Assembly: GCF_013304825.1 (NCBI RefSeq)
Contig: NZ_JAAWUO010000011.1
Location: forward strand, 62,001 to 126,000
Length of the DNA: 64,000 bases
Source: Blautia schinkii
Lineage (GTDB): Bacteria; Bacillota; Clostridia; Lachnospirales; Lachnospiraceae
Direction of reading: 5' to 3'
Shown here piece by piece: positions 35,927-44,902 of the stretch; within the stretch, counting starts at the first letter, position 1, and the number at the start of each line of letters is the position of its first letter. A program made the position numbers and the translations under genes. The notes under the pieces are model-generated. The model did no database searches, was not told the origin of the DNA, and saw only the letters and a list, made by a program, of their open reading frames with translations.

Positions 35927-36346
35927 TGAAAACCTCCTGAAATCGTAACAAAATTTCTGAATATTCTAGGCTTTATTATACGCTATTAGATTAAAATTTA
36001 CAATGTTTTTGTAAGCGCGGAACAGCTATGAATAGTGGCTGTGTTACTGTGCGTCTCGAAGAGTGTTACTGAGAACGGAACAAACAGTAATGTGGTCTGG
36101 TATGAGGTACTTTTTTGAATCGAAGGTGGAGAAAAATGAGAATTAATCGATCCAGGGAGCTCATTACTATAATTGCAAATATAATAAGCAGTAGTGGAGG
36201 GATTTGCAAATCAAACACTATTTTATATGCTGTGTGTAAAAAGAGTATGGTACATTGTGATGTGCGTGTTACTGACTAATGAGAAAACAGTAATATGCTG
36301 GTTGAAAAAGCGAATAAACAGCGAATAAACAGATAGTTAACAGATA

Positions 36347-36362
36347 TGTTTCACGTGAAACA
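36347..36362. other. parS: parS site
   Basis: Perfect TGTTTCACGTGAAACA in the gene-free interval 35927-36611. Two near-identical GCGAATAAACA copies lie just upstream. Confidence 0.92.
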
Positions 36363-36400
36363 AAGTTAAGCGGATAAAATCATCCGCAGTTGCTACACTG

Positions 36401-36535
36401 TTCTACACAGGATAACTGCTTCGTAGTTTATCGGGAGGAGCACAAGATTCTCCTGATACAAGCAAGTTGCTACTCATTGTTTATTTTTCGTAATTGAAGC
36501 AGTGACTTCTCTGATTCGGTAAAAATACAGTAACA
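36401..36535 (+). repeat. Dispersed degenerate repeat, copy B
   Basis: It contains the hairpin GATAACTGC...GTAGTTTATC (36411-36432), TCGGGAGGAGCACA, and TTGTTTATTTTTCGTAATTG, aligned by eye with copies A (34841) and C (about 39685). Confidence 0.4.
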
Positions 36536-36587
36536 GTTTGTATAAGGACAAGAACAGTTATTACATTTTTATGCTGTTGTGTCATTA

Positions 36588-36603
36588 TATTTCACGTGAA
36601 ACG
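36588..36603. other. parS: Imperfect parS site
   Basis: TATTTCACGTGAAACG keeps the central TTTCACGTGAAAC but differs at two outer positions from the consensus. It lies 9 bp after the stop of the SseB-like gene. Confidence 0.6.
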
Positions 36604-36611
36604 TGGGAATA

Positions 36612-37043
36612 TTACACAGGATTTCCAAGGATAATATTGATTAAGGATTTGTTTAACATGATGGTGCGATTCCATGGATTGATAATAACACCTTCAATAG
36701 ATGGTTCCTGTAATGCAGTGAGAAAAATCTTGTCAATTTCGGCAGTAAAAGTAGACATGATCTTGTCACTACCTTTGAGCTCTTCGTCAAAGCTGGTGAA
36801 TGCAGCCAACCATTGTTTACCATCGTTAGTCCGGATAGTCTGAAGATTGATCTTGCCATCACCTTTGGGAGGCTCTACAGCAATAATCAGTTGTTTATTT
36901 TCCTTCATACTGCGACGGATTATAGTAAGAACGTGAGCAAGCATTTCCTCAGTGGTTTCCTGCTGAAGTGCAGCAATAGCAGTTTCAATTTTTTCATTTC
37001 CCTGAAGAGATTCATTTGTAAGGTCTTTATTATTTGGATTCAT
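36612..37043 (-). CDS. SseB-family protein
   Basis: 143 aa, cytoplasmic. The region from about residue 50 (KQLIIAVEPP, WLAAFTSFDEELKG) to the terminal EGVIINPWNRTIMLNKSLINIIL matches the SseB N-terminal-domain pattern, including the conserved INPW-type motif. SseB-like domains occur in small stress or secretion-associated proteins; the role here is unknown. ATG 37041-37043 has GAAAGGAAT upstream. It sits between parS sites. Confidence 0.7.
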   Translation of the reverse strand: MNPNNKDLTNESLQGNEKIETAIAALQQETTEEMLAHVLTIIRRSMKENKQLIIAVEPPKGDGKINLQTIRTNDGKQWLAAFTSFDEELKGSDKIMSTFTAEIDKIFLTALQEPSIEGVIINPWNRTIMLNKSLINIILGNPV

Positions 37044-37563
37044 GTATGAAAATTCCTTTCAAATTAAGTGTATAAGTTTAAGTGTGTTAGTTTAACTAAA
37101 TCAGGAAAGTCCCCTGTGAGAGGCTAAAAGTAATAAACGGTGAGAGGAAGCTTGTCTGTATCAGGAAGAACTGTGTGACGAATACGGATAATTTTATCAG
37201 TTTAACACTGTATAAATTAATTATAGAAGTTATATGAATGATATAAGCTCTTCTATATGTTTTTATATGGTGCATATGTACATATTGTACTAAAACACTA
37301 GCGCGGCGGACAGATCTAAGCACGTGAAACGACGGATTTTTTCCTGAAATTCTATTTTTTCTTAAATAAAAGCAGCAGTTTATATATATGTTTTATTGTT
37401 GAATCATCAAAAGACAACCTAAAACAATACAAGAAAACTGCTATGCTTATGTTATCATGGATTTTTTAACTCAACAACCGCATATTTCAATTTTATATAT
37501 TTTTTTATCGTTTTCCGTCTGCAAATGGTTTTAATTTCATTTTATAGCAATTCCAGGAATTAA

Positions 37564-37692
37564 TGTATCGAAAGAAAGTTGGGAAGGCATAAAGTGCAAG
37601 AAAAATGACTACAGACAAACATATGTTTGCATAAAATATCTAACGCAGCGATTCATGTTCTACATAGCTGAATTTGATGTAGTAATTTCCTG
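37564..37692 (+). pseudogene. Decayed inverted copy of the 53-aa gene at 39764
   Basis: Starting at ATG 37564 the frame gives MYRKKVGKA and then stops. In another frame the sequence continues KCKKNDYRQTYVCIKYLTQR and FMFYIAEFDVVIS, matching the intact minus-strand gene (MPRKEVRQA, KCKKNILRHTNGHRKYLTQQ, FMIYAAELAAVDAVIS). A frameshift and a small deletion inactivate it. Confidence 0.55.
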
Positions 37693-37767
37693 AAACACTA
37701 TAATATGTCATTCGATTTCGGGAGGTTCCATTATGGACGATTATTTAAAATAATAACGTGAGACGAT

Positions 37768-38026
37768 CTTTTTCCGCGATCTTACTGACTATATTATTAC
37801 GGATTATTCTGCTGATATTTTAGTTTCCATGAAAATGAACCAGGATGGAATGCCGCTTTATCTGCCGTACTTTCCGGCATGCATTTATTACTTATCATTA
37901 CAAGGACGGAACGGATCAGATATGATTATTTTAAAAGTCTTTATGAGACATAAAAACATCAATTCCACTGCAATCTATGTTCACCTTTCTTGGGGGCTTT
38001 TTCTTCTATTTCAAGCTCCAACTTGA
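37768..38026 (+). pseudogene. Remnant of a tyrosine recombinase/integrase
   Basis: The open frame ends in LKVFMRHKNINSTAIYVHLS, which matches the C-terminal catalytic block of tyrosine recombinases (L..LMGHKNI.TT.IY.HLS, with the catalytic Tyr). The invariant GH is changed to RH. N-terminal and central catalytic residues are missing or out of frame, so it is inactive. Confidence 0.55.
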
Positions 38027-38672
38027 AAAGATAAGAGGGATTCTGGATGAATAACTGAATAACCGAAAGATCAGAAGCGTCCGAGAAAACTTCTATCAGG
38101 ATTTACTGAACCGGACTCCTCTCCCTCTTTTGTACAGCAGAAAATTTCCCGGGCTATCCTGAATTGCAAATCCGGAAAGCTGGATATCATCAGAAACACC
38201 TTCAACTCGTTTCTGCTTATAACAATTTCGCCAGATGAAAAGAATACTTACCCCATGTACATCCCGGATATCAGTCCATGGCTTGGTGTTAAATCAAGAA
38301 ATGTAAGCAGCCAAATGTTGTTTGCAGCATAGTGGATAACTATTAGCTGGAAACCCCTGAAAGTTTTTTATCATTCAAGATTCGAATTATTTGCGAAATA
38401 ACTGTGTTGACACAGAAAAATCTGTAATCCGCGTAAGCAGATGGCAGGGCTCGCAGAAAATCATTGACCTGTAGGTAAGGAGCAATCTCAATCCACGTAG
38501 TAGAGAGGATAAAGTAGAGGGCTAATATGTCTGAAGACATTTCATGTGGGTTAGGTGAAAACTAATAAGTTTGTAGTGATTTTTTCTAAATTTGCCTTGT
38601 GACAAGAGTTATTACATATCAGTTATTCGGTTATGAGCAAGTGATAAGTGTGGAAGATTTTATCTGCCTGAC

Positions 38673-38874
38673 AAAGTACAATATATAGTACTTTTGTTAA
38701 AATGTATATCAGATCAAACATAAATAAGCGCGAAATAAGGATTACGAATACATGAGTGAACATGACGAAAGAGAAAATACATAAGTTTGAAAACAATAAA
38801 ATAAATTAATCAAAAAAATATAAAGTACTATTTATAGTACTGAATATAAGAAAAGTACAATATATAGTACTTTT
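38673..38874. repeat. Three palindromic GTAC repeats
   Basis: AAAGTAC...GTACTTT palindromes at 38673-38694 and 38851-38874 share the centre AATATATA. A third with centre TATTTATA lies at 38822-38841. Identical palindromes of this type often bind a dimeric repressor or initiator. No cognate gene is apparent. Confidence 0.6.
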
Positions 38875-39684
38875 ATAGAAAAAAGACAAAATGGCTTAAA
38901 TACAATGATGTGCACATGCACGCAAAGCAAAATGCGCGAAACACCGGAATATAACACATATCAATGCAAAACGGCGGGTAAATACGCATTTGTGAGGAAA
39001 ACATGTGAAAAACGGGTCTGAAAATACACACAACAGGATTCTGATTTCGCTCCAAATAGTTTAAAACAGTCTCTGAGAATATAAATATACGCTGAAACGG
39101 ATAGTTTTATGCCAAACTAAAACATTACGCAGCGCTTTTTATATGTTTTGCATACGCTGGAATAGCTGATTTTGCGCCAAGAGATGACTTTTTTACAGAG
39201 AAAACAGTGATTTGCGTATTGTGATCAGCTTAGCTGAAGAAAAGCCGACTATCGAACATGGTGAAAAGGCCTGATTATATAAAATAATCCCTGGAATGGG
39301 ATGGAATATGCCTTTTAAACACAAATTACGAGGTGATTACATCAGGGAGTCTGTAAGAAAACAGAATACAGGAATATGTTTTGCTAGAACTTAAGCATAT
39401 ATATCTAATCTAATATTACAAAATGAAACCGGGACAGAGAGAAGGGGAGTTCACTGTAAATTGAAAAAGAATGATATACACATAAAAATGGTTGTAAAAT
39501 AAGAAAAAACAGCACGATATAGTTTCGAAATATTATATATATTTACAAAAAACGTCAATCCTCTCACTTTTCGATATAACCTAAAAAATGAGAGTTTCCA
39601 TTTACTATATCTACTGTTTTTGCCGTATTATAAGGAATCTGACAAATTTTTATAGAAAAATAATCTTTACGGAATATGTTTTCC

Positions 39685-39755
39685 ATTGTTTATTGCTTTT
39701 CGCAATTGCAGTAGGGGATTTTCCTGATTTGGCTAAGAATAGAGAGAATGTTATG
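39685..39755 (+). repeat. Dispersed degenerate repeat, copy C
   Basis: It aligns with the second half of copy B: CCATTGTTTATT, TTTTCGCAATTG, GCAGT, then TTTCCTGATTTGGCTAA. It is partial. Confidence 0.35.
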
Positions 39756-39763
39756 AATAGCTG

Positions 39764-39925
39764 TTAAGGAATATTTATAGCACTTCCAGAAATTACTGCA
39801 TCTACTGCCGCAAGTTCAGCTGCGTAGATCATAAATTGCTGCGTTAGATATTTTCTATGTCCGTTTGTATGTCTGAGAATATTTTTCTTGCACTTCATGG
39901 CCTGTCTAACTTCTTTTCGAGGCAT
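39764..39925 (-). CDS. Small protein of unknown function (53 aa)
   Basis: ATG 39923-39925 to TAA 39764-39766. The sequence begins MPRKEVRQAMKCKKNILRHT, continues NGHRKYLTQQFMIYAAELAA and ends VDAVISGSAINIP. The N-terminal half is basic and the C-terminal half is hydrophobic/alanine-rich and helical. No good ribosome-binding site is seen. A frame-disrupted copy in inverted orientation lies at 37564, showing the sequence was duplicated. It may be a genuine small gene or part of a decayed larger one. Confidence 0.4.
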   Translation of the reverse strand: MPRKEVRQAMKCKKNILRHTNGHRKYLTQQFMIYAAELAAVDAVISGSAINIP

Positions 39926-40122
39926 TAATCAAAAAATGCTATAGCACGTTAATTTGAAAAACTAAATGTTTTTACTGAATACGAATAATTTTATCCATTT
40001 GCTTCCAATTAATAAATCCTTTGTAGGGGAGTAAAAAGTACTAAGCAATACCTGACGTTTAAGCTTTCTGAACTTTGGGTATACTACACAATAAATAAAA
40101 TAATTCAAAACCCATTTTCTAT

Positions 40123-40138
40123 TGTTTCACGTGAAACA
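40123..40138. other. parS: parS site upstream of parA
   Basis: Perfect TGTTTCACGTGAAACA. It ends 29 bp before the parA -10, so ParB binding here could also regulate parAB. Confidence 0.93.
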
Positions 40139-40163
40139 TTATGTGGCGGTTTAAAAATAAAAG

Positions 40164-40172
40164 TGTTATAAT
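40164..40172 (+). promoter_or_regulatory. Extended -10 promoter of parAB
   Basis: TGTTATAAT is a full extended -10. The -35 position (TGGCGG) is poor, which is usual for extended -10 promoters. Confidence 0.65.
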
Positions 40173-40222
40173 GGTATCCAATGAGTAAAAATCCCTTAAA
40201 AAACAACAAAAGGAGGGGTAAA

Positions 40223-40990
40223 ATGGGACGAATCATTGCAGTTGCCAATCAGAAAGGCGGGGTTGGAAAATCAACAACGGCAATCAATCTCTCGGCCTGT
40301 CTTGCTGAGAAAGGGAAAAAGGTTCTTGCGATTGACATAGATCCGCAGGGAAACACAACAAGTGGACTTGGCGCAGACAAGAATGCAGTGGAAAATACCC
40401 TTTACGAGCTGCTGCTTGGAGAAGCGGAGACCAAAGATACCATTATAAAAAACGTAGTAGATAATGTAGATCTGATACCATCGAATATGAATCTTTCCGG
40501 TGCAGAAATCGAACTGGTAGATCTTGAAGATAAAGAGTACATTTTGAAAAAGATCACAGACAAACTTCGCAGGAAATATGATTACATAATCATGGATTGT
40601 CCGCCCTCACTGAGCATGCTGACGATCAATGCTCTGACAGCAGCAACATCCGTACTGGTTCCGATTCAGTGTGAATATTATGCACTGGAAGGTTTGTCAC
40701 AGCTGATACATACAATCGAACTGGTAAGAGACCGATTGAATAAACGGTTGAAGATCGAAGGTGTAGTCTTTACCATGTATGATGCCAGAACAAATCTGTC
40801 ACTTCAGGTCGTAGAGAATGTAAAAGAAAACCTGGATCAGAATATATACAAAACGATCATTCCGAGAAATGTTCGTCTTGCAGAAGCACCTAGTTATGGA
40901 AAACCTATTAATCTGTATGACTCAAGATCAACAGGAGCTGAGAGCTATCGTCTCCTGGCAGAAGAAGTTATTAACAGGGAGGGTGAATAA
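40223..40990 (+). CDS. parA: Chromosome-partitioning ATPase ParA (Soj)
   Basis: 255 aa from ATG 40223 (AGGAGGGG upstream; a longer in-frame start at 40181 lacks one). The deviant Walker A KGGVGKST is near residues 11-18, Walker A-prime DIDPQGN at about 40, and DCPPSLSMLT is the Walker B region. There is no N-terminal helix-turn-helix, so it is a chromosomal Soj-type protein. It works with ParB-parS in origin segregation and modulates DnaA in relatives. Confidence 0.96.
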   Translation: MGRIIAVANQKGGVGKSTTAINLSACLAEKGKKVLAIDIDPQGNTTSGLGADKNAVENTLYELLLGEAETKDTIIKNVVDNVDLIPSNMNLSGAEIELVDLEDKEYILKKITDKLRRKYDYIIMDCPPSLSMLTINALTAATSVLVPIQCEYYALEGLSQLIHTIELVRDRLNKRLKIEGVVFTMYDARTNLSLQVVENVKENLDQNIYKTIIPRNVRLAEAPSYGKPINLYDSRSTGAESYRLLAEEVINREGE

Positions 40991-41919
40991 TGGCTGCAAG
41001 AAGAACAGGAGGTCTTGGTAAAGGTCTGGATGCACTGATTCCTAATAAAGTCGGTGGAGCGGCAAATGAAACATCAAAAAAGACAAGATCTGCAGTAAAA
41101 AAAGACAAAACGGTATCGGAGAAGAAACCGGCTGCAGAACGTCTTGTGAAAATTTCCAGTGTAGAACCGAATCTGAAACAGCCACGAAGACATTTTGATG
41201 AGGATGCTTTGCTGGAACTTTCTGAATCGATCAAACAGTATGGAGTACTTCAGCCACTGCTTGTATCAGATAAGAAAGATTACTTTGAGATCATAGCAGG
41301 TGAACGTCGCTGGAGAGCTGCCAAGATGGCAGGACTTAAAGAAGTTCCTGTTGTGGTAAAAGAGTTCACGGAGCAGGAAATTGTAGAAATCTCTTTGATT
41401 GAGAATATTCAGCGGGAAGATCTGAACCCCATAGAGGAAGCAATGGCTTATAAGCGTCTGATGGAAGAGTTTCACCTGAAACAGGATGAAATTGCAGAGC
41501 GTGTAGCCAAAAGCAGAACGGCAGTTACCAACTCCATGAGACTTCTGAAACTTACAGTTAAAGTTCAGGAAATGGTCATTGCAGATATGATCTCAGCGGG
41601 GCATGCCAGAGCACTGCTTGGTATTTCGGATGAAAGTCTTCAGGAAAATACAGCTATGAAGGTTTTTGACGAAAAACTCAGTGTCCGTGAGACAGAAAAA
41701 CTTGTAAAAAACCTGGTTTCTCCTGCGAAAAAAGCAAAAACAGAGAGAAATACAGCGGAAGATGCCATCTATGAAAGCCTGGAAGAAAAAATGAAAGGTA
41801 TTATGGGAACAAAGGTATCTATTCAGCGGAAGAAAAACAATAAAGGAAAAATCGAAATTGAATATTATTCCAGAGATGAACTGGAGAGGATCATTGATCT
41901 GTTCGAGTCTATTAAATAG
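40990..41919 (+). CDS. parB: Chromosome-partitioning protein ParB (Spo0J)
   Basis: 309 aa, start overlapping the parA stop by one base. Order: a basic N-terminus (RRTGGLGKGLDALIP) that stimulates ParA, the CTP-binding ParB/Srx domain with GERRWRAAKMAGL and ENIQREDLNPIEEA, the helix-turn-helix LKQDEIAERVAKSRTAVTNSM that binds parS, and a C-terminal dimerisation domain. The parS sites in the window are its targets. Confidence 0.96.
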   Translation: MAARRTGGLGKGLDALIPNKVGGAANETSKKTRSAVKKDKTVSEKKPAAERLVKISSVEPNLKQPRRHFDEDALLELSESIKQYGVLQPLLVSDKKDYFEIIAGERRWRAAKMAGLKEVPVVVKEFTEQEIVEISLIENIQREDLNPIEEAMAYKRLMEEFHLKQDEIAERVAKSRTAVTNSMRLLKLTVKVQEMVIADMISAGHARALLGISDESLQENTAMKVFDEKLSVRETEKLVKNLVSPAKKAKTERNTAEDAIYESLEEKMKGIMGTKVSIQRKKNNKGKIEIEYYSRDELERIIDLFESIK

Positions 41920-41927
41920 GAGGCAGA

Positions 41928-42449
41928 ATGAGCGGGATTTTTGAAAGCATAGGAATTGATTCAGGGATTGTGATCATTATTTTGCTGATCCTCACCATTA
42001 TTCTTCTGATCAATGTGGTGAGTAGCAATATGCGTCTGAGCCGTCTGGAACGGAAGTACAAGCTGTTTATGAGAGGCGGAGATGCACAGTCGCTGGAAAA
42101 AGTTTTTGTAAGAAAATTTGCACAGATCGACCGGCTGTATGAGGCAAAGGAAGATCATGATCATGACATCAGCTTTATTAAAAAAAATCTGAATGTAATG
42201 TTCAGTAAATACGGTATTGAGAAGTATGATGCTTTTGATGATGTAGGAGGAAAACTCAGTTTTGCGCTGGCTCTTCTTGATAAGAACAACACAGGACTGA
42301 TCCTGAATGCGGTTCACAGCCGTGACAACTGTTTCCTTTATTTAAAGGAAATCGTAAAGGGAGAATCTTACGTTGTACTTAGTCAGGAAGAAGTTGAGGC
42401 ACTGAGAAAGGCAGTAAACTTCGGACTTGGCGAGATCGAGAAGGAATAA
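41928..42449 (+). CDS. DUF4446 family membrane protein
   Basis: 173 aa. One N-terminal membrane helix (SGIVIIILLILTIILLINVV), then a cytoplasmic domain containing LERKYKLFMRGGDAQSLE and FDDVGGKLSFALALLDKNNTGL, the family hallmark. It is usually found directly after parB in Clostridia, as here. The function is unknown. Confidence 0.9.
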   Translation: MSGIFESIGIDSGIVIIILLILTIILLINVVSSNMRLSRLERKYKLFMRGGDAQSLEKVFVRKFAQIDRLYEAKEDHDHDISFIKKNLNVMFSKYGIEKYDAFDDVGGKLSFALALLDKNNTGLILNAVHSRDNCFLYLKEIVKGESYVVLSQEEVEALRKAVNFGLGEIEKE

Positions 42450-42494
42450 TTAAATTTATAAAAATAAGAATATTTTTAATACAGGAGGAATATC

Positions 42495-43790
42495 ATGTTA
42501 GACATTAAGTTTGTGAGAGAGAATCCGGAGGTTGTAAAACAGAACATCCGCAATAAGTTCCAGGACAGTAAACTGGAGCTGGTTGACAAGGTTCTCGAAC
42601 TTGATAAAGAGAACAGAGAAATCAAACAGGAGGTTGAGGCTCTCCGTGCAGAGAGAAACAAGATCTCCAAACAGATCGGTGCTCTTATGGGTCAGGGAAA
42701 AAGAGAAGAGGCTGAAGAGGTTAAGAAACAGGTTGCTGCATCCGGAACCCGCATCGAGGAGCTTTCCCAGAGAGAAAAAGAGGTTGAGGAAGAGCTTCTG
42801 AAGGATATGATGGTTATCCCGAACATCATTGATCCTTCTGTACCGATCGGTAAAGATGACAGTCAGAACGTAGAGATCGAGAAATTCGGTGAGCCGGTTG
42901 TTCCGGATTTCGAAGTTCCGTATCACACAGATATCATGGAGAACTTTGACGGAATCGATCTTGACAGCGCAAGACGTGTTGCAGGTAATGGATTCTATTA
43001 TCTGATGGGAGACATTGCACGTCTTCATTCAGCAGTAATTTCCTACGCAAGAGATTTCATGATCAACCGTGGATTTACTTACTGCGTACCGCCTTTCATG
43101 ATCAGAAGCAACGTTGTTACAGGCGTTATGAGCTTTGCTGAGATGGACGCTATGATGTACAAGATCGAGGGTGAGGATCTTTACCTGATCGGTACAAGTG
43201 AGCATTCCATGATTGGAAAATTCATCGATCAGATCATTCCGGAGGAGGAGCTTCCGAAAACACTTACAAGCTATTCTCCATGCTTCCGTAAAGAGAAGGG
43301 AGCTCACGGACTTGAGGAGAGAGGTGTTTATCGTATCCATCAGTTCGAGAAACAGGAGATGATCGTTGTCTGCAAGCCGGAGGAGAGCAAAATGTGGTTT
43401 GACAAACTGTGGCAGAACACAGTAGACCTGTTCCGTTCTCTTGACATTCCGGTTCGTACACTCGAGTGCTGCTCCGGTGATCTTGCTGATCTTAAAGTAA
43501 AATCTCTCGATGTTGAGGCATGGTCTCCACGTCAGAAGAAATACTTTGAGGTAGGAAGCTGCTCTAATCTTGGTGATGCACAGGCTCGTCGTCTTAAGAT
43601 TCGTGTAAACGGCAAAGATGGTAAAAAATATCTTGCACATACATTAAACAATACAGTAGTAGCACCTCCGAGAATGCTTATTGCTTTCCTGGAGAATAAC
43701 CTGAATGCAGACGGTTCTGTAAGCATTCCGAAAGCTCTGCAGCCATACATGGGCGGTATGACCAAGATTGAGAAAAAGACACGCGCGTAA
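42495..43790 (+). CDS. serS: Seryl-tRNA synthetase
   Basis: 431 aa. It has an N-terminal long antiparallel coiled coil (about residues 30-105) that grips the tRNA-Ser variable arm. The class II catalytic core follows with motif 2 CFRKEKGAHGLEERGVYRIHQF and motif 3 NNTVVAPPRMLIAFLEN. It lies 45 bp after the DUF4446 gene with AGGAGG. The gap is too short for a T-box leader. Confidence 0.97.
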   Translation: MLDIKFVRENPEVVKQNIRNKFQDSKLELVDKVLELDKENREIKQEVEALRAERNKISKQIGALMGQGKREEAEEVKKQVAASGTRIEELSQREKEVEEELLKDMMVIPNIIDPSVPIGKDDSQNVEIEKFGEPVVPDFEVPYHTDIMENFDGIDLDSARRVAGNGFYYLMGDIARLHSAVISYARDFMINRGFTYCVPPFMIRSNVVTGVMSFAEMDAMMYKIEGEDLYLIGTSEHSMIGKFIDQIIPEEELPKTLTSYSPCFRKEKGAHGLEERGVYRIHQFEKQEMIVVCKPEESKMWFDKLWQNTVDLFRSLDIPVRTLECCSGDLADLKVKSLDVEAWSPRQKKYFEVGSCSNLGDAQARRLKIRVNGKDGKKYLAHTLNNTVVAPPRMLIAFLENNLNADGSVSIPKALQPYMGGMTKIEKKTRA

Positions 43791-43823
43791 GAAAGATGCA
43801 GGCTTTTTCAGGGAGGTGTTCTT

Positions 43824-44696
43824 GTGCACAGTTATTTAAAGGCAGTTGGCTTTTCACAGATTACCAGAAGAAGTGAAATAAAAGAGATCATCCGTGATGT
43901 GATCGCGAACTATGACGAGAAAGTTTGTGTGGAGAATCATCCGGAAGGGATATTTGTACAGTTTTCAAAGAATTACGGCTGCGACTGTGGAATCAGCGTT
44001 TGCGGGCAGTATGACGAGAACGGTGAGTTTCACGTGGAATATTATTTCCCGTTTTTCAGGGGAACAGGGATCACATCCAGGGAAAAAGTTACTGTTGAAC
44101 GTCATGCTGAGAAGGAATCCTATGCAGGTGCATGCGACGATCTGCGAATTGGTGTGACAATGATCTTTTATCTGCAGAATCCGGCAGAATATATGCAGGG
44201 GAAATGCAGGGGGATGGATTCCGGAGACAGACCAGTTACTGTTTCAGGGCTGGCGTCAGAAGGAAAGATCCTTTTTCCGCTTCAGAAGGATAAGGAAGCT
44301 GTAAAGGTAGAGCGCGAGCTTGCAAAAAACAGAACCAATCTGATTGCAGCAGCACGTAATGGCGATGAGGAGGCTATGGAGAGCCTTACAATGGAGGATA
44401 TGGATACTTATTCTATGATCTCCCAGAGAATCGTTACAGACGATGTTCTAACGATTGTAGACTCCTATTTCATGCCATATGGAATCGAATGTGATCAGTA
44501 TAATGTACTTGGTGAGATTCTTGATATTATGAAATTTAAGAATATCCTGACAGGTGAAGAAATCTGCCAGATGACTATTGAAAGCAATGATATGCAGTTT
44601 GATGTCTGCATTAACAGCAAAGATCTCCTCGGTGAGCCTGTAGTTGGCCGCCGCTTCAAAGGAACGATCTGGCTGCAGGGACAGCTGCACTATTAA
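43824..44696 (+). CDS. DUF3881 family protein
   Basis: 290 aa, GTG start with GGGAGG upstream. The N-terminus HSYLKAVGFSQITRRSEI and the later DMDTYSMISQRIVTDDVLTIVDSYFMPYG are the recognised features of DUF3881, a Lachnospiraceae family commonly downstream of serS. Soluble; function unknown. Confidence 0.82.
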   Translation: MHSYLKAVGFSQITRRSEIKEIIRDVIANYDEKVCVENHPEGIFVQFSKNYGCDCGISVCGQYDENGEFHVEYYFPFFRGTGITSREKVTVERHAEKESYAGACDDLRIGVTMIFYLQNPAEYMQGKCRGMDSGDRPVTVSGLASEGKILFPLQKDKEAVKVERELAKNRTNLIAAARNGDEEAMESLTMEDMDTYSMISQRIVTDDVLTIVDSYFMPYGIECDQYNVLGEILDIMKFKNILTGEEICQMTIESNDMQFDVCINSKDLLGEPVVGRRFKGTIWLQGQLHY

Positions 44697-44812
44697 AAAC
44701 GAAACTGTTTGAGATAATGATTCCGTAAAGTACTGGGATTTTTGGGCATCGTAACAGCAGTTCAATGTCTTAGAATTAATTCTTGTAATTTCAAAACAAA
44801 TATAGTAAAATA

Positions 44813-44858
44813 ATGGTTGTGAAACTTCTCGATATGTTCGAGTGTGTTTCACAACCAT
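44813..44858. other. Long perfect hairpin
   Basis: ATGGTTGTGAAAC (44813-44825) pairs with GTTTCACAACCAT (44846-44858), with an inner CTCGA/TCGAG helix. There is no T-run, so it is not a classical terminator. It lies immediately before the partial tRNA copy. The interval 44697-45134 contains no gene. Confidence 0.5.
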
Positions 44859-44862
44859 ATAT

Positions 44863-44902
44863 GTTTATATAGCTCAGTTGGATAGAGTATTCGCCTCCTA
44901 AG
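44863..44902 (+). pseudogene. 5-prime half of a tRNA-Arg(CCU), truncated
   Basis: From 44863 the sequence matches the first 40 nt of the intact tRNA-Arg at 45135 (TAGCTCAG, TTGGATAGAG, then TCGCCTCCTAAG) and breaks off in the anticodon arm. A T-arm-like AGTTCGAATC appears about 50 nt later, but the acceptor stem is not restored. Confidence 0.6.

Larger units (their letters stand above)
37044..40122. other. Gene-poor AT-rich segment with decayed genes and repeats
   Basis: About 3 kb with no convincing full-length gene. It holds a half parS (37318-37331), a decayed copy of a small gene (37564), a tyrosine-recombinase remnant (about 37770-38026), three palindromic GTAC repeats (38673-38874), dispersed repeat C (about 39685-39755) and one small intact frame (39764-39925). 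Between 38100 and 38340 short frames such as YPMYIPDISPWLGVKSRN suggest another decayed gene that was not recognised. The segment ends at the parS and promoter of parA. Confidence 0.6.

Noticed and set aside
38343-38540. 65-codon minus-strand frame
   Set aside because: Some protein-like composition but no ribosome-binding site, no recognised domain, and it lies among other decayed sequence.
41470-41485. parS-like sequence (AGTTTCACCTGAAACA) in parB
   Set aside because: The central CG is changed to CC, which should abolish ParB recognition.
44026-44041. parS-like sequence (AGTTTCACGTGGAATA) in the DUF3881 gene
   Set aside because: Three mismatches, including in one half-site; likely chance within coding sequence.
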